Positions 34,892 to 44,584 are shown, numbered from the stretch's first letter. The stretch is 64,000 nt of DNA from JAFAZJ01 sp050183765 (GCA_050183765.1 JBFXAZ010000006.1:25988-89987); one strand, 5' to 3'. The notes: a model not told the origin generated them from the letters alone. Made by a program: numbers and translations.

Positions 34892-35011
34892 TCGAGATTC
34901 TCTAATGTCGCAAGAAAGCCGCCCTTTTTGCCGTTGTTAAACGAGCGTGCGCGCAAGCATACTGCGGCTCCCCTCCGGGCCCTCGGGACAGGCGAGCAGG
35001 TCGTATTGATA

Positions 35012-35803
35012 ATGATCAGGTTTCTATTGTCCCGCGTCCGGTTCGGGCTCGCCATTATGGCGCTGGCCGCCTCGACCGGCCTTGCCGGCTGCGCCGCCCA
35101 GGAACCGGGCGAGCCGTGGGACCCACTGGAGGTCCCCAACCGTTTCATTTTCGCCATCAACCGCACCATCGACATGTTCGTCGTGCGCCCGATCGCCGTG
35201 ACCTACAAGTTCTGGGTGCCCGAGCCGATCCAGCGCGGCGTCACCAACGTCGTGCAGAACCTCGGCGAGCCGGTGACGGCGATCAACGAAGTGGCGCAGG
35301 GCGAGCCCTCGCGCGCGGCGCAGACCGTTGCCCGCTTCCTGGTCAACAGCACCATCGGCATCCTCGGTATCTTCGACGTCGCCAAGGAGTTCGGCATCCC
35401 GCCGACCAAGGAGGATTTCGGACAGACCATCGCCGTCTGGGCCAAGGCGCCGCCCGAGGATGGCGGGCCCTACCTCGTGCTGCCGCTGATCGGACCGTCC
35501 AACGCCCGCGACGCGGTCGGCCTGCTGGCCGACTATGTCGTCGATCCATTCCGCATCCTTACGTGGCAGCTCGACGTTGAGTATTTGATGTACGCGCGCG
35601 CCGGCGTCACCCTGGTCGATGCCCGCTCGCGCACCATGCAGGCACTGGACGATATCGAGAAGAACTCGTTGGACTACTACTCGGCGCTGCGCAGCGCCTA
35701 TACGCAGAGGCGCGTGGCCGAAATCCGGCAAAAGGGCCCTCCCCAGACCGCGTCGATCGCGCTGGTCGCCTCGGGACGGCCGGAGCTGGGCTTCGCGCGC
35801 TGA
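35012..35803 (+). CDS. mlaA: MlaA family outer-membrane lipoprotein
   Basis: 263 residues. Removes phospholipids from the outer leaflet of the outer membrane and passes them to MlaC. Signal peptide with lipobox (STGLAGC, Cys at about residue 28), then WDPLEVPNRFIFAINRTIDMFVVRPIA, FLVNSTIGILGIFDVAKEFG and EDFGQTIAVWAKAPPEDGGPYLVLPLIGPS, all typical of VacJ/MlaA. ATG at 35012. Followed after 22 bases by mlaC in the same direction. The MlaFEDB transporter genes are not in this window. Confidence 0.93.
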   Translation: MIRFLLSRVRFGLAIMALAASTGLAGCAAQEPGEPWDPLEVPNRFIFAINRTIDMFVVRPIAVTYKFWVPEPIQRGVTNVVQNLGEPVTAINEVAQGEPSRAAQTVARFLVNSTIGILGIFDVAKEFGIPPTKEDFGQTIAVWAKAPPEDGGPYLVLPLIGPSNARDAVGLLADYVVDPFRILTWQLDVEYLMYARAGVTLVDARSRTMQALDDIEKNSLDYYSALRSAYTQRRVAEIRQKGPPQTASIALVASGRPELGFAR

Positions 35804-35815
35804 CGCATCATCGAT

Positions 35816-35828
35816 GGAGGCAGATGTG
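35816..35828 (+). promoter_or_regulatory. ribosome-binding site deciding a GTG start for mlaC
   Basis: GGAGG (35816-35820) ends five bases before GTG at 35826. The in-frame ATG at 35814 overlaps this site itself and would have no ribosome-binding site, so the GTG is preferred. Confidence 0.65.
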
Positions 35829-36407
35829 GCGACGATTCGTCGTTGGCTCGTGACGTGCGTGGCCGCTTCGGCGGTGGCGTTTTTCTCGCTGGCGGGCGCC
35901 GCCGCCCAGGACGCCGCGCAGGTCGTCGAGAGCATGGCCAGCCAGATCCTGGCCACGGTCAAGGCCGGCGCCTCGGACGCCGAGCGCGAGCAGCAGATGA
36001 CCCGGCTGTTCAAGGCCAATTTCGACATCGCCGCCATCGGCCAGATGGTGCTCGGCCGGCACTGGAACAGCGCCACGCCCGATCAGCGCCAGAAGTTCAT
36101 GGACGCCTTCGAGAAGGCCGAGATCCGCGCCTATTCGGGCCGCTTCAGGAACTACCAGGGCCAGACCCTGAAGGTCGGCAAGGTGACGCCCAACGGTACC
36201 TCGCAGTCCGTCGACTCGCAGCTGACGCAGCCGGGCGGCGGCCAGCCGATCCGCATCGTCTGGGAGATCGCGCGCGGCAAGGTGATCGACATCCAGGTCG
36301 AGGGCGTCAGCATGGGCATGACGCGTCGCTCCGACTTCAATTCGTACATCAGCCGCAACGGCCTCGACGCGTTGATCGCCGAGCTGCAGCGCCGCGGCGG
36401 AGGCTGA
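35826..36407 (+). CDS. mlaC: MlaC-like periplasmic phospholipid-binding protein
   Basis: About 193 residues. Signal peptide (ATIRRWLVTCVAASAVAFFSL... AAAQ), then the Tol-Tol-Ttg2/MlaC domain: FKANFDIAAIGQMVLGRHWNSATPDQRQKFMDAFEKAEIRAYSGRF and VEGVSMGMTRRSDFNSYI. Carries phospholipid across the periplasm between MlaA and the inner-membrane MlaFEDB complex. Directly downstream of mlaA, so one operon. Confidence 0.92.
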   Translation: MATIRRWLVTCVAASAVAFFSLAGAAAQDAAQVVESMASQILATVKAGASDAEREQQMTRLFKANFDIAAIGQMVLGRHWNSATPDQRQKFMDAFEKAEIRAYSGRFRNYQGQTLKVGKVTPNGTSQSVDSQLTQPGGGQPIRIVWEIARGKVIDIQVEGVSMGMTRRSDFNSYISRNGLDALIAELQRRGGG

Positions 36408-36411
36408 GCGC

Positions 36412-36439
36412 ACGGGCTCGCGTGAACGGGCTCGCGTGA
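36412..36439. repeat. tandem 14-bp direct repeat
   Basis: ACGGGCTCGCGTGA occurs twice head to tail (36412-36425 and 36426-36439), five bases after the mlaC stop. Meaning unknown; may be slippage. Confidence 0.8.
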
Positions 36440-36480
36440 ATGGGATTGCTGCGAGCGGCGCTAAAACTCATGTGAGCGCG

Positions 36481-36492
36481 CCTTGCGCAAGG
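36481..36492. promoter_or_regulatory. perfect 12-bp palindrome upstream of cysE
   Basis: CCTTGCGCAAGG, 64 bases before the cysE start. A possible operator, but no recognised regulator motif and no nearby -10/-35 that I would defend. Confidence 0.3.
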
Positions 36493-36555
36493 TCGCGCGC
36501 GCAGCGACAGTCTGCGCCAAGAACCCGGCCGGTGTAGCCACGGGAGGGCATGCGA

Positions 36556-37356
36556 ATGGACAGCAACGTCGTCGCCAGGGTCGCCGCGGTCGACCCCATC
36601 TGGACCGAGATCCGCGAGGCCGCGCACGACCTCGCGCGTGCCGAGCCGGCGCTGGCCAGCCTGCTGCACGCCACGATCCTCAGCCAGTCGCGCTTCGAGA
36701 GCGCGCTCAGCTATCACCTCGCGCGCATGCTGGCGACCAGCGAGACGCCGGCCATGCTGATCCGCCAGACGCTCGACGAGGCGATCGCCGGCGATCCGGA
36801 GATCGGCGTCGCCGCCCGCGCCGACATCGTCGCCGTCTACGAGCGCGATCCCGCCTGCCGCTCGCGGCTCGATCCCTTCCTGTGGTTCAAGGGCTTCCAC
36901 GCGCTGCAGACCCATCGCGTGGCACATTGGCTGCTGGGCCGCGGCCGGCGCGGCATGGCGATGTTCCTGCAGAGCCGCTCGAGCTCGATCTTCGGCGTCG
37001 ACATCAATCCGGCCGCGCGCATCGGCAAGGGCATCATGATCGACCACGCCACCGGCGTGGTGATCGGCGAGACCGCGGTGGTCGAGGACGGCGTGTCGAT
37101 GCTGCAGGGCGTGACGCTCGGCGGCACCGGCAAGGAAACCGGCGATCGTCATCCCAAGATCCGCAGGGGCGTGCTGATCGGCGCCGGCGCCAAGGTGCTG
37201 GGCAACATCGAGGTCGGCGCGCGCGCCAAGGTCGCCTCGGGCAGCGTCGTGCTGCACGCCGTGCCGGCCGGCTGCACCGTCGCCGGCGTGCCGGCCAAGG
37301 TCGTCGGCTGCGTCGACTGCGAGGAGCCGGCATTGGAGATGGATCAGCGCATCTGA
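36556..37356 (+). CDS. cysE: serine O-acetyltransferase
   Basis: 266 residues. Makes O-acetylserine from serine and acetyl-CoA, the first step of cysteine synthesis. N-terminal helical domain (DPIWTEIREAAHDLARAEPALASLLHATIL), then left-handed beta-helix hexapeptide repeats with RIGKGIMIDHATGVVIGETAVVEDGVSMLQGVTLGG and GDRHPKIRRGVLIGAGAKVLG, which contain the catalytic His/Asp. The start at 36556 was chosen because GGGAGGG ends eight bases earlier; the ATG at 36550 is too close to it. Stand-alone transcription unit. Confidence 0.95.
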   Translation: MDSNVVARVAAVDPIWTEIREAAHDLARAEPALASLLHATILSQSRFESALSYHLARMLATSETPAMLIRQTLDEAIAGDPEIGVAARADIVAVYERDPACRSRLDPFLWFKGFHALQTHRVAHWLLGRGRRGMAMFLQSRSSSIFGVDINPAARIGKGIMIDHATGVVIGETAVVEDGVSMLQGVTLGGTGKETGDRHPKIRRGVLIGAGAKVLGNIEVGARAKVASGSVVLHAVPAGCTVAGVPAKVVGCVDCEEPALEMDQRI

Positions 37357-37413
37357 CCGGCGTCGCCGCCGGGATTCACATCGTCGGCGGTTTCGGGTAG
37401 TCTGCGCGCCAAT

Positions 37414-38337
37414 ATGAACGCGCATCGCTCCCCCTCGCGATCGTCGCTGTTCATCCCCGCGAAGCGGGTCCTCGTCGCGCTGGCCCTGGCAATGGTGGCC
37501 GCCTGCGATTCGACCTACAGCGGGCGTGAAGGCACGATCGAATATCCCGGTTCGGGCGCCAGCCCCAACGCCGTGGCGGTCTATGTCACCAGGCAAGGCG
37601 ACACGCTCGACGCCATCGCGTCGCGCTTCGCCGTGCCGCGCGAGACCATCATCGAGCGCAACGGCCTGAAGAGCCCCTACAAGCTGCGGCCCGGCACCAA
37701 CCTCGCGCTGCCCAACGCGCGCGTCGTCGCGATGGCGGCACCGCGCCCCGGGGCGCCGCCCCCGCCGCCGCCGGAGCCGCCGCCGCTGCCCGGCGCCGCG
37801 GCCCCGACGGGCGGCGGGCGCGTCGAATCCAGCGCCCTGCCGCCGCCTGCGGGCACGCCGACGCCGCCGACCTCGGCCGCACCGGCAGCCCCGTCGCCTG
37901 CCACGGCAGCGCCGCCGCCGCGCATGGCGCCGCCGGCGTCGACCGCATTGCCCACCGCGACGTCGCGCTTCGCCTGGCCGCTGCAGGGCCGCATCTCGTC
38001 CGGCTTCGGCCCGCGCGCCGGCGGGCAGCAGAACGACGGCATCGACATCGCGGCCGCATCCGGCACGCCGGTGAAGGCGGCCGATGGCGGCACGGTGGTC
38101 TATTCCGGCAACGAGGTGCGCGGCCTGGGCAATCTGCTGCTGATCAGCCACACCGGCGGCTACATCACGGCCTACGCGCATCTCGACAAGATGTCGGTCG
38201 CCAAGGGTGCGAAGGTCAGGAAGGGTCAGACCATCGGCACGGTCGGCACCTCGGGCGGGGTCTCCGAGCCGCAGCTTCATTTCGAGATCCGGCATCGCAA
38301 CAAGCCGGTCGATCCCGCAGGCTTGCTGCCGCGCTGA
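37414..38337 (+). CDS. NlpD/LytM-like lipoprotein (LysM plus M23 domain)
   Basis: 307 residues. Basic N-terminus, hydrophobic stretch and lipobox (AMVAAC, Cys at about residue 31). LysM domain at about 56-100 (VYVTRQGDTLDAIASRFAVPRETIIERNGL). A Pro/Ala linker spans about 105-185. M23 fold at about 190-305 (FAWPLQGRISSGFG, YAHLDKM, QLHFEIRHRNKPVDP). The first zinc ligand, normally His in HxGxD, is Asn in QQNDGIDI, so this is probably a degenerate LytM factor that activates amidases during cell division rather than a peptidase. Confidence 0.87.
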   Translation: MNAHRSPSRSSLFIPAKRVLVALALAMVAACDSTYSGREGTIEYPGSGASPNAVAVYVTRQGDTLDAIASRFAVPRETIIERNGLKSPYKLRPGTNLALPNARVVAMAAPRPGAPPPPPPEPPPLPGAAAPTGGGRVESSALPPPAGTPTPPTSAAPAAPSPATAAPPPRMAPPASTALPTATSRFAWPLQGRISSGFGPRAGGQQNDGIDIAAASGTPVKAADGGTVVYSGNEVRGLGNLLLISHTGGYITAYAHLDKMSVAKGAKVRKGQTIGTVGTSGGVSEPQLHFEIRHRNKPVDPAGLLPR

Positions 38338-38399
38338 CTTTGTCGCGACTTGTTTGCTAGGGTGCGCCCCGTGTCCGCAGATACGGAGGGAGAGCAACC

Positions 38400-38744
38400 A
38401 TGGTCGAACGCATCAACGCCGGACCGCGCATGAGCCAGGCGGTCGTGCACGGCGACACCGTCTATCTCGCCGGCCTCACCGCCGACGACAGCAAGGCCGA
38501 CGTCAAGGGCCAGACCAAGCAGATCCTCGACAAGATCGACGCGCTGCTGGCCAAGGCCGGCACCGACAAGAGCAAGATCCTGTCGGCCAACATCTGGCTC
38601 ACCGACATCGCCACCTGGAGCCAGATGAACGAGGTGTGGGACGCCTGGGTCGCGCCAGGAAACGCGCCGGCGCGCGCCACCGTCGAGGCCAAGCTGGCCG
38701 CACCGGGGCTGAAGGTCGAGATCATGGTGCAGTGCGCGAAGTGA
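38400..38744 (+). CDS. RidA family protein
   Basis: 114 residues, YjgF/YER057c/UK114 fold that forms trimers. MVERINAGPRMSQAVVHGDTVYLAGLTADD and APARATVEAKLAAPGLKVEIMV are present. The Arg (PARATVEA) that contacts the substrate carboxylate in active imine/enamine deaminases is present. It removes reactive 2-aminoacrylate-type intermediates by family. Preceded by GGAGGGAGAG. Convergent or co-directional partners do not suggest a specific pathway. Confidence 0.9.
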   Translation: MVERINAGPRMSQAVVHGDTVYLAGLTADDSKADVKGQTKQILDKIDALLAKAGTDKSKILSANIWLTDIATWSQMNEVWDAWVAPGNAPARATVEAKLAAPGLKVEIMVQCAK

Positions 38745-38923
38745 CGACGAGGGGAGGGGTGCATGGCGCTCCTCCCCGAGCCGTTGCATGCCGTTGCCAT
38801 GTCCGGTGACGGCGACGTCGGTGTTCCGGCGATGTCGTCGGCAACCCGCGATAAGGCACCGAAGATGCGATCGTCGGCATCGCTCGACGCGCGCGCGATG
38901 CGGCGGTGGGGCATGATGGTGCC

Positions 38924-41900
38924 ATGAGCGATGCCCTGCCGCGTTCCGAGCGGCCCGTCGATCCCGCCGATCCGGCGGTCGAGCGCGAGCTGACGTCGCG
39001 CCTGCTGCGCCGGAACATGGGCGTGCGCAGCCTGCTGCTGCTCATCTGGCCGATCTATGCCCTGCTCGATGCCGGGCGCAGCCCCTGGTGGCTCTTTCTC
39101 GCGCTGGCCGCGCTCCATGTGGTGGGGCGTCTCGGCTATCCCCGCCTCGAACGCAACTACGCATCGGGCGCGGATCGCCGGCCGGTGGGCCACTGGCAGG
39201 CCCTGCATCTGGCGTTGACGCTATGGAACGGGCTTGTCGTCGGTCTCGGCGCCGCGGTGGTGGCGCTGTCGGCCGATCCGCCGGTGCGCTTCTCGCTGTG
39301 CCTGCTGCTGATCATCCTGGCGCTGGGCTCGCCGTCGCGGGCCTATTCGATGCGCAGCTACGCCGGATACGTCGTCGCGCTGATTCTGCCGATGAGCGTC
39401 GCGCTGGTCATCGCCGGCGACAAGCTGTCGATCATTCTGGGCGCCGCCTGCCTGCCGCCGTTCGGCCTCGGCCTGCTGCTGGTGGCGCGCGGCCAGCAAC
39501 GATTCGCCCGTGAGATGATCGCCGTGACCCTCGCGCACGAACGGCTGCTCGGCCGGCTGGAAGCGGCGCGCATGGAGGGCGAGGAGGCGCGCACCACCTT
39601 GCGCACTGCGCTCAACGCCTTGAGCGAAGCGGTGTTCCTCTATGCGCCGGACGGCCGGTTGCTGCTGCTCAACGATGCCGCCTACCACATCCACGCCATC
39701 GATCGCGCGGCGCCTCTGATCGGCCACACCTTCCGAGAGATTCTCGAGGCTCAGGCGGATCGCGGCGATTTCGGGCCGCTCGACGCATCCACCCGCGCCG
39801 CCGTGATCGACGATCGCATGGGCCAGTTCCAGAACGGGACCAACGGCTGGCAGCAGGTGCGTCGGCGCAATCACTGGCTGGAGCTGTCGACCAGCGTGTT
39901 GCCCGATGGGCACCGGCTGATCGTGCACCGCGATGTCACGGATCTGAAGGACAGCGAAACGGCCGCGACCGAGGCGCGCGAGACGCTGCAGACGGCGCTC
40001 GACGCGCTGACCGATGCCGTCATCCTCTATGGTCCGGACAAGCGCCTGCTGTTCATCAACGAAGTCGCGCGCCGGACCCTGGGCGATGTCCCCGCCGAGC
40101 GGCTGATCGGCGGCACGCTGCGCGAGCTGGTGGAGCGGCAGATCGAGGCCGGCGTGTTCGGGCCGCTGATGCCGGAGGAGCGGGAGGCCGCGGTCGCCCT
40201 GCGCGAGGAGCTTCTCGAGAAAGGGACCAACGGCTGGTATCCGCTGCGCCGACGCAACCGCTGGCTCGAAGTCTCCGTGGTGATCCTGGCGGACGGAAGG
40301 CGCGTTGTCGTACATCGCGACGTCACCGATCTGAAGAACAGTGAAACCGCCGCCCGGGAAGCCGGTGCCAAGCTGATCGCGGCCATGGAATCCATCGCCG
40401 GCGGCATCGCCTTCCTGGATGCCGACGAGCGGCTGGAGCTGTGCAACGACGCCTTCAAGCGCTTCATGGACGACGATCCGATGATGTGCGCGCCGGGTGC
40501 GTCGCTCGAAGGCGGCACCCGCCGCGGCGCGCAGAAGAAGCTGCCGCCGGAGAAGCGGGACGAGTGGGTCGGGGAGGCCCTGCGCCGCTATCGTTCGGGC
40601 GAGCCGGTGCTCGTACCGTTTGGCGACGACCGCTGGGCGCGGCTGTTGATGCGTCGCACCGGCGACGGTCGGTGGACCCTGCTGGCGACGGATGTGACGG
40701 AGCAGCGGCAGCGCCAGCGCGAATTGGAGGAGGCCCTGGCGTCCGCCACCGAGTCGCGCACCAAGCTGATCGCGGCGATGGAGACCATGGCCGGCGGCAT
40801 CGCCTTCCTCGATGCCGAGGAGCGGCTGGAGCTGTGCAACGAGGCCTTCAAGCGGTTCGTGAACGACGATCCCCTGATGTGCTCGCCCGGCGTGACGCTG
40901 GAGAGCGCCTGTCGCCGCGGCGCGTTGAGGTTGCCGCCGGAGGTCAGGGAGAAGGCGGTCGAAGATGTGCTGGTGCGCTACCGGGCCGGCGACTCCGTCC
41001 TGGTCCCGTTCGGCGACAGCCGCTGGGCGCGGATGGAGATGCGCCGCAGCGGTGATGGCCGCACGACGCTGCTGGCGACCGATGTGACGGAGCAGCGCCA
41101 GCGCCAGCGCGACCTGGAGCAGGCTCTCGAGGCCGCCACGGAAGCACGGTCCAAGCTGGTGGCGGCGATGGGTTCGATGGCCGACGGCATCGCCTTCTTC
41201 GACGCCGATGACCGCCTGGAACTCTGCAACGACGCCTACAAGCGCTTCATGGGCGACAATCCCGAGCTCTTCGAGCAAGGCGTGGCGCTGTCCAACGCGG
41301 TGGTCATCGCCGCCTATGCCGGGGCGGTGCCGGCCGACCAGACGGCCGCATGGATCGCCGACACGCTGCTCAACGTGCGCACGGGCGATCCGATCTTCTT
41401 CCGCTTCGGCAAGGGTCAGTGGGCGCGCGCACTCGCGCGTTCGACGGAAGGTCGCACCACGCTGCTGGTGACCGACGTGACCGAGCAGCGCCGCCGCCAG
41501 CGCGAGCTCGAGCAGGCGCTGGAGCTGGCGGAGACCGCCCGCGCGGAGTCGGACGCCGCCAACCAGGCCAAGTCGACCTTCCTCGCCACCATGAGCCACG
41601 AGATCCGCACGCCGATGAACGGTGTCATCGGCATGATCGAGGTGCTTGGCCGCGAGCGCCTGAGCGACGACCAGCGCGATCTCGTGCAGACGATGCGCGA
41701 CAGCGCCGGCGCCGTCCTGCGCCTGCTCGACGATCTGCTGGATTTCTCCAAGATCGAGGCCGGTCGCATCGACCTGGAAAGCACCGCGTTTTCGCTGTCC
41801 AGCGTGGTCGAGCGCGCCGCCGACAACTTCCGCGCCGCGGCGTCCGCCAAGGGTGTCAGCCTGAGCGTCGCCATGGCGCCCGGCTCGGCTGATGCTCTGA

Positions 41901-43117
41901 TCGGCGATCCCACCCGCGTGCGCCAGATCGTCGCCAACCTGATCGGCAACGCGGTGAAGTTCACCGAGCGCGGCGCGGTGATCGTGCGTGCCCTGACCCG
42001 GCCGCTGGGCGAGGGCAGCACGGAGGTCGAGATCTCGGTCAACGACACCGGCATCGGCATGGACGAGGCGCAGCTCGCCGGCCTGTTCAAGCCGTTCGCC
42101 CAGGCCGACAGCGGCACGACAAGGCGCTATGGCGGCACCGGGCTCGGGCTGTCCATCGTGCGTCGACTGGCGCAGCTCATGGACGGCGACGTGATCGCCA
42201 GGAGCGCGCCGGGGGCCGGCTCGACGTTCACGGTGACGATGGTGCTGCAGGCGGCGCCGGCCGATTCGCCGCTGGTCGAGCTGCAGGCGCAGGCCGCCCC
42301 CGCCGTTGCGGCAGCGACGATCGCGTCCATGATGGCCTCGCGCGCGCGCGTGCTGGTCGTCGACGACCATCCGGTCAATCTCAAGGTGGCGCTGCGCCAG
42401 CTCGCATCGCTCGGTGTCGCCGCCGACACCGCCGCCAATGGTCGCGAAGGCCTGGAGCGCTGGCGCGCCGGCGACTACGCGCTCGTGCTGGCCGACGTCC
42501 ACATGCCCGACATGGATGGCTTCGAGATGACCCGGATGATCCGCGCCGAGGAGGCGCGCCGGGGTCTGCGGCATACCCCGATCGTCGCCAGCACGGCGAA
42601 TGCCATGAAGGGCGAGGACGAGCGCTGCCGGGCCGCCGGCATGGACGGCTACCTGGCCAAGCCGGTCGAGACCGAGAGGCTGCGCGCGGTGATCGAACGC
42701 TGGCTGCCCGCCGTCGATGGGCCGGCCTCGGATCCCGAAACCGTGTCCGACGCGGCGATCGACGATGCCGCGATCCTCGATCGCAACGTGCTGCGAAGCT
42801 GGTCGGGCGGCGACCTCGACTTCGAGCGCGATCTCTTCGCCACGTTCGAGCGCGACCTGGAACAGACCGAGCGGAGCATCGACGCGGCCATGCAAGGCGG
42901 CGACCTGGCCCGCGTGGCGCAGGCGGCGCACCGCCTGAAGGGGGCCGCGCGGCAGATCGGCGCCGAGCGGGTCGGTGCCGCCGCACTGGCCCTCGAGGAG
43001 GCAGGCAAGGCGGCCGACCGCCAGCGCTGCCAGGATGCGCGTGGCCATCTGGCCGCCGAGCTGCGTCGCCTGGCGTCGGTGCTTTCCCTTCAATCCGCCG
43101 GCGGCACGAACACGTAG
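38924..43117 (+). CDS. hybrid sensor histidine kinase with five tandem PAS-like modules, receiver and HPt
   Basis: 1397 residues. Order: about six membrane segments (residues ~30-190, MASE-like), a short coiled coil, then five PAS-like units starting near residues 227 (SEAVFLYAPDGRLLLLN), 354, 483, 614 and 744. Units 3-5 share FxDAxxRLELCNxAxKRF. HisKA follows with MSHEIRTPMNGVIGM (His ~892), then HATPase (NLIGNAVKF, NDTGIGM, YGGTGLGLS), receiver domain (VLVVDDHPVN ~1142; phospho-acceptor Asp in LADVHMPDMDG), and HPt (AHRLKGAARQIG, His ~1336). Full phosphorelay on one chain. Signal unknown; no cognate regulator beside it. Confidence 0.93.
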   Translation: MSDALPRSERPVDPADPAVERELTSRLLRRNMGVRSLLLLIWPIYALLDAGRSPWWLFLALAALHVVGRLGYPRLERNYASGADRRPVGHWQALHLALTLWNGLVVGLGAAVVALSADPPVRFSLCLLLIILALGSPSRAYSMRSYAGYVVALILPMSVALVIAGDKLSIILGAACLPPFGLGLLLVARGQQRFAREMIAVTLAHERLLGRLEAARMEGEEARTTLRTALNALSEAVFLYAPDGRLLLLNDAAYHIHAIDRAAPLIGHTFREILEAQADRGDFGPLDASTRAAVIDDRMGQFQNGTNGWQQVRRRNHWLELSTSVLPDGHRLIVHRDVTDLKDSETAATEARETLQTALDALTDAVILYGPDKRLLFINEVARRTLGDVPAERLIGGTLRELVERQIEAGVFGPLMPEEREAAVALREELLEKGTNGWYPLRRRNRWLEVSVVILADGRRVVVHRDVTDLKNSETAAREAGAKLIAAMESIAGGIAFLDADERLELCNDAFKRFMDDDPMMCAPGASLEGGTRRGAQKKLPPEKRDEWVGEALRRYRSGEPVLVPFGDDRWARLLMRRTGDGRWTLLATDVTEQRQRQRELEEALASATESRTKLIAAMETMAGGIAFLDAEERLELCNEAFKRFVNDDPLMCSPGVTLESACRRGALRLPPEVREKAVEDVLVRYRAGDSVLVPFGDSRWARMEMRRSGDGRTTLLATDVTEQRQRQRDLEQALEAATEARSKLVAAMGSMADGIAFFDADDRLELCNDAYKRFMGDNPELFEQGVALSNAVVIAAYAGAVPADQTAAWIADTLLNVRTGDPIFFRFGKGQWARALARSTEGRTTLLVTDVTEQRRRQRELEQALELAETARAESDAANQAKSTFLATMSHEIRTPMNGVIGMIEVLGRERLSDDQRDLVQTMRDSAGAVLRLLDDLLDFSKIEAGRIDLESTAFSLSSVVERAADNFRAAASAKGVSLSVAMAPGSADALIGDPTRVRQIVANLIGNAVKFTERGAVIVRALTRPLGEGSTEVEISVNDTGIGMDEAQLAGLFKPFAQADSGTTRRYGGTGLGLSIVRRLAQLMDGDVIARSAPGAGSTFTVTMVLQAAPADSPLVELQAQAAPAVAAATIASMMASRARVLVVDDHPVNLKVALRQLASLGVAADTAANGREGLERWRAGDYALVLADVHMPDMDGFEMTRMIRAEEARRGLRHTPIVASTANAMKGEDERCRAAGMDGYLAKPVETERLRAVIERWLPAVDGPASDPETVSDAAIDDAAILDRNVLRSWSGGDLDFERDLFATFERDLEQTERSIDAAMQGGDLARVAQAAHRLKGAARQIGAERVGAAALALEEAGKAADRQRCQDARGHLAAELRRLASVLSLQSAGGTNT

Positions 43118-43180
43118 CCGGCGCCGCCTAGGGTTCGATGGAACGCTCGAACCCCTCCGACGGGACAGGCAGCGGACCGA

Positions 43181-44584
43181 TCAGTTCATCGGCCCGAAGA
43201 TCTTGCCCGGGTTCATGATGTTGTCGGGATCGATCGCCTTCTTCACCGCGCGCATCAGGCTCACCGCCTCGCCGTGCTCGGCATAGAGGTACTTGATCTT
43301 GCCGATGCCCACGCCGTGCTCGCCGGTGCAGGTGCCGCCGAGGTTCTGCGCCCGCGCGATCATGCGGTCGTTGAGGGCTTCCGCCCGCGGCAGGTAGGTC
43401 GGGTCGTTCGGGTCGACCATCATCGTGAGATGGAAATTGCCGTCGCCGACGTGGCCGACGATGGGGGCATAGAGGCCGGTGGCCACGATGTCCTTCTGCG
43501 TCTCGAGGATGCATTCGGCGAGGTTGGAGATGGGCACGCACACATCCGTCGCCCACATGCCCCAGCCCGGCTTGGCGGCCTTGGCGGCCCAGGCTGCGTC
43601 GTGGCGGGCCTGCCACATCCTGCTGCGCTCCTCGGCCTGGCCGGTCCAGGCGAAGTCGCCGCCGCCGTTCTCGGCAGCCAGCGCCTGCACCATCTCGGCC
43701 TGCTCCCGGGTGCCCGCCTCGGTGCCGTGGAACTCCAGCAGCAGCAGGTTCTTGTTCGGCAGGCTGAGCTTGGAATACTTGTTCACGGTATCGACCGTCT
43801 CGGTGTCCATCAGCTCGATGCGCGCCACCGGGATGCCGGACTGGATGGTCTGGATCACGGTGTTGACCGCGCCCTCCAGGCTGTCGAAGGCGCAGGTCGC
43901 CGCGACCATCGATTCGGGGATGCCGTAGAGGCGCAGCGTGATCTCGGTGATGATGCCCAGCGTGCCTTCGGAGCCGACGAACAGCTTCACCATGTCGTAG
44001 CCGGCGCTCGACTTGCGCGAGCGTCGGCCCAGCCGCATCAGCCGGCCGTCGGGCGTGACGACCTGCATCGCCAGCACGTTCTCGCGCATGGTGCCGTAGC
44101 GGACCGCGTTGGTGCCCGAGGCGCGCGTGCTGGCCATGCCGCCGATCGAGGCGTCGGCGCCGGGATCGATGGGGAAGAACAGGCCGGTGGCGCGGATGTA
44201 CTCGTTGAGCTGCTTGCGCGTGACGCCGGGTTGCACGACAACGTCGAGGTCGGCCTCGTTGACCTGCAGCACCTTGTTCATGCGGCTGACGTCGAGCGAG
44301 ATGCCGCCGTTGGGCGCGCTGATATGGCCTTCCAGCGAGGTACCGGTGCCGTAGGGGATGATCGGCGTGCCGTGGCGGGCGCAGATCCGCACGATCCTCT
44401 GCACCTCCTCGGCCGACTCGGCGAAGACCACCGCGTCGGGCAGCGGCGCCTCGTGGTAGCTGATATCCTTGCCGTGTTGCTCGCGCACGGCGTGCGCCGT
44501 GCTCAGCCGGTCGCCGACCAGCGCCTTGAGCTCGGCGATGGTGGCGTCGACCTGAGGCGGTCGAGAGGGGGTGGCGAGGGCCAT
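43181..44584 (-). CDS. FAD-binding oxidase/D-2-hydroxyacid dehydrogenase (GlcD/DLD type)
   Basis: 467 residues. VAO-type FAD enzyme: PIIPYGTGTSLEGHISAPNGGISLDVSRM (FAD-binding, about residues 75-103), ADASIGGMASTRASGTNAVRYGTM, FVGSEGTLGIITE, and the C-terminal GHVGDGNFHL and GEHGVGIGK. Typical of D-lactate or glycolate dehydrogenases (the eukaryotic-type DLD). Electron acceptor unknown. The ATG at 44584 was chosen as the family start. Divergent from the MFS gene across a short gap. Confidence 0.9.
   Translation of the reverse strand: MALATPSRPPQVDATIAELKALVGDRLSTAHAVREQHGKDISYHEAPLPDAVVFAESAEEVQRIVRICARHGTPIIPYGTGTSLEGHISAPNGGISLDVSRMNKVLQVNEADLDVVVQPGVTRKQLNEYIRATGLFFPIDPGADASIGGMASTRASGTNAVRYGTMRENVLAMQVVTPDGRLMRLGRRSRKSSAGYDMVKLFVGSEGTLGIITEITLRLYGIPESMVAATCAFDSLEGAVNTVIQTIQSGIPVARIELMDTETVDTVNKYSKLSLPNKNLLLLEFHGTEAGTREQAEMVQALAAENGGGDFAWTGQAEERSRMWQARHDAAWAAKAAKPGWGMWATDVCVPISNLAECILETQKDIVATGLYAPIVGHVGDGNFHLTMMVDPNDPTYLPRAEALNDRMIARAQNLGGTCTGEHGVGIGKIKYLYAEHGEAVSLMRAVKKAIDPDNIMNPGKIFGPMN

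Noticed and set aside
34895..34990. Possible SAM riboswitch upstream of the met operon
   Set aside because: The transcript predicted from the TTGACT/TTATAC promoter has no leader, so there is no room for an aptamer.
38906..38924. Earlier start for the hybrid kinase
   Set aside because: The extra residues add nothing recognisable and the ATG at 38924 opens a natural N-terminus.
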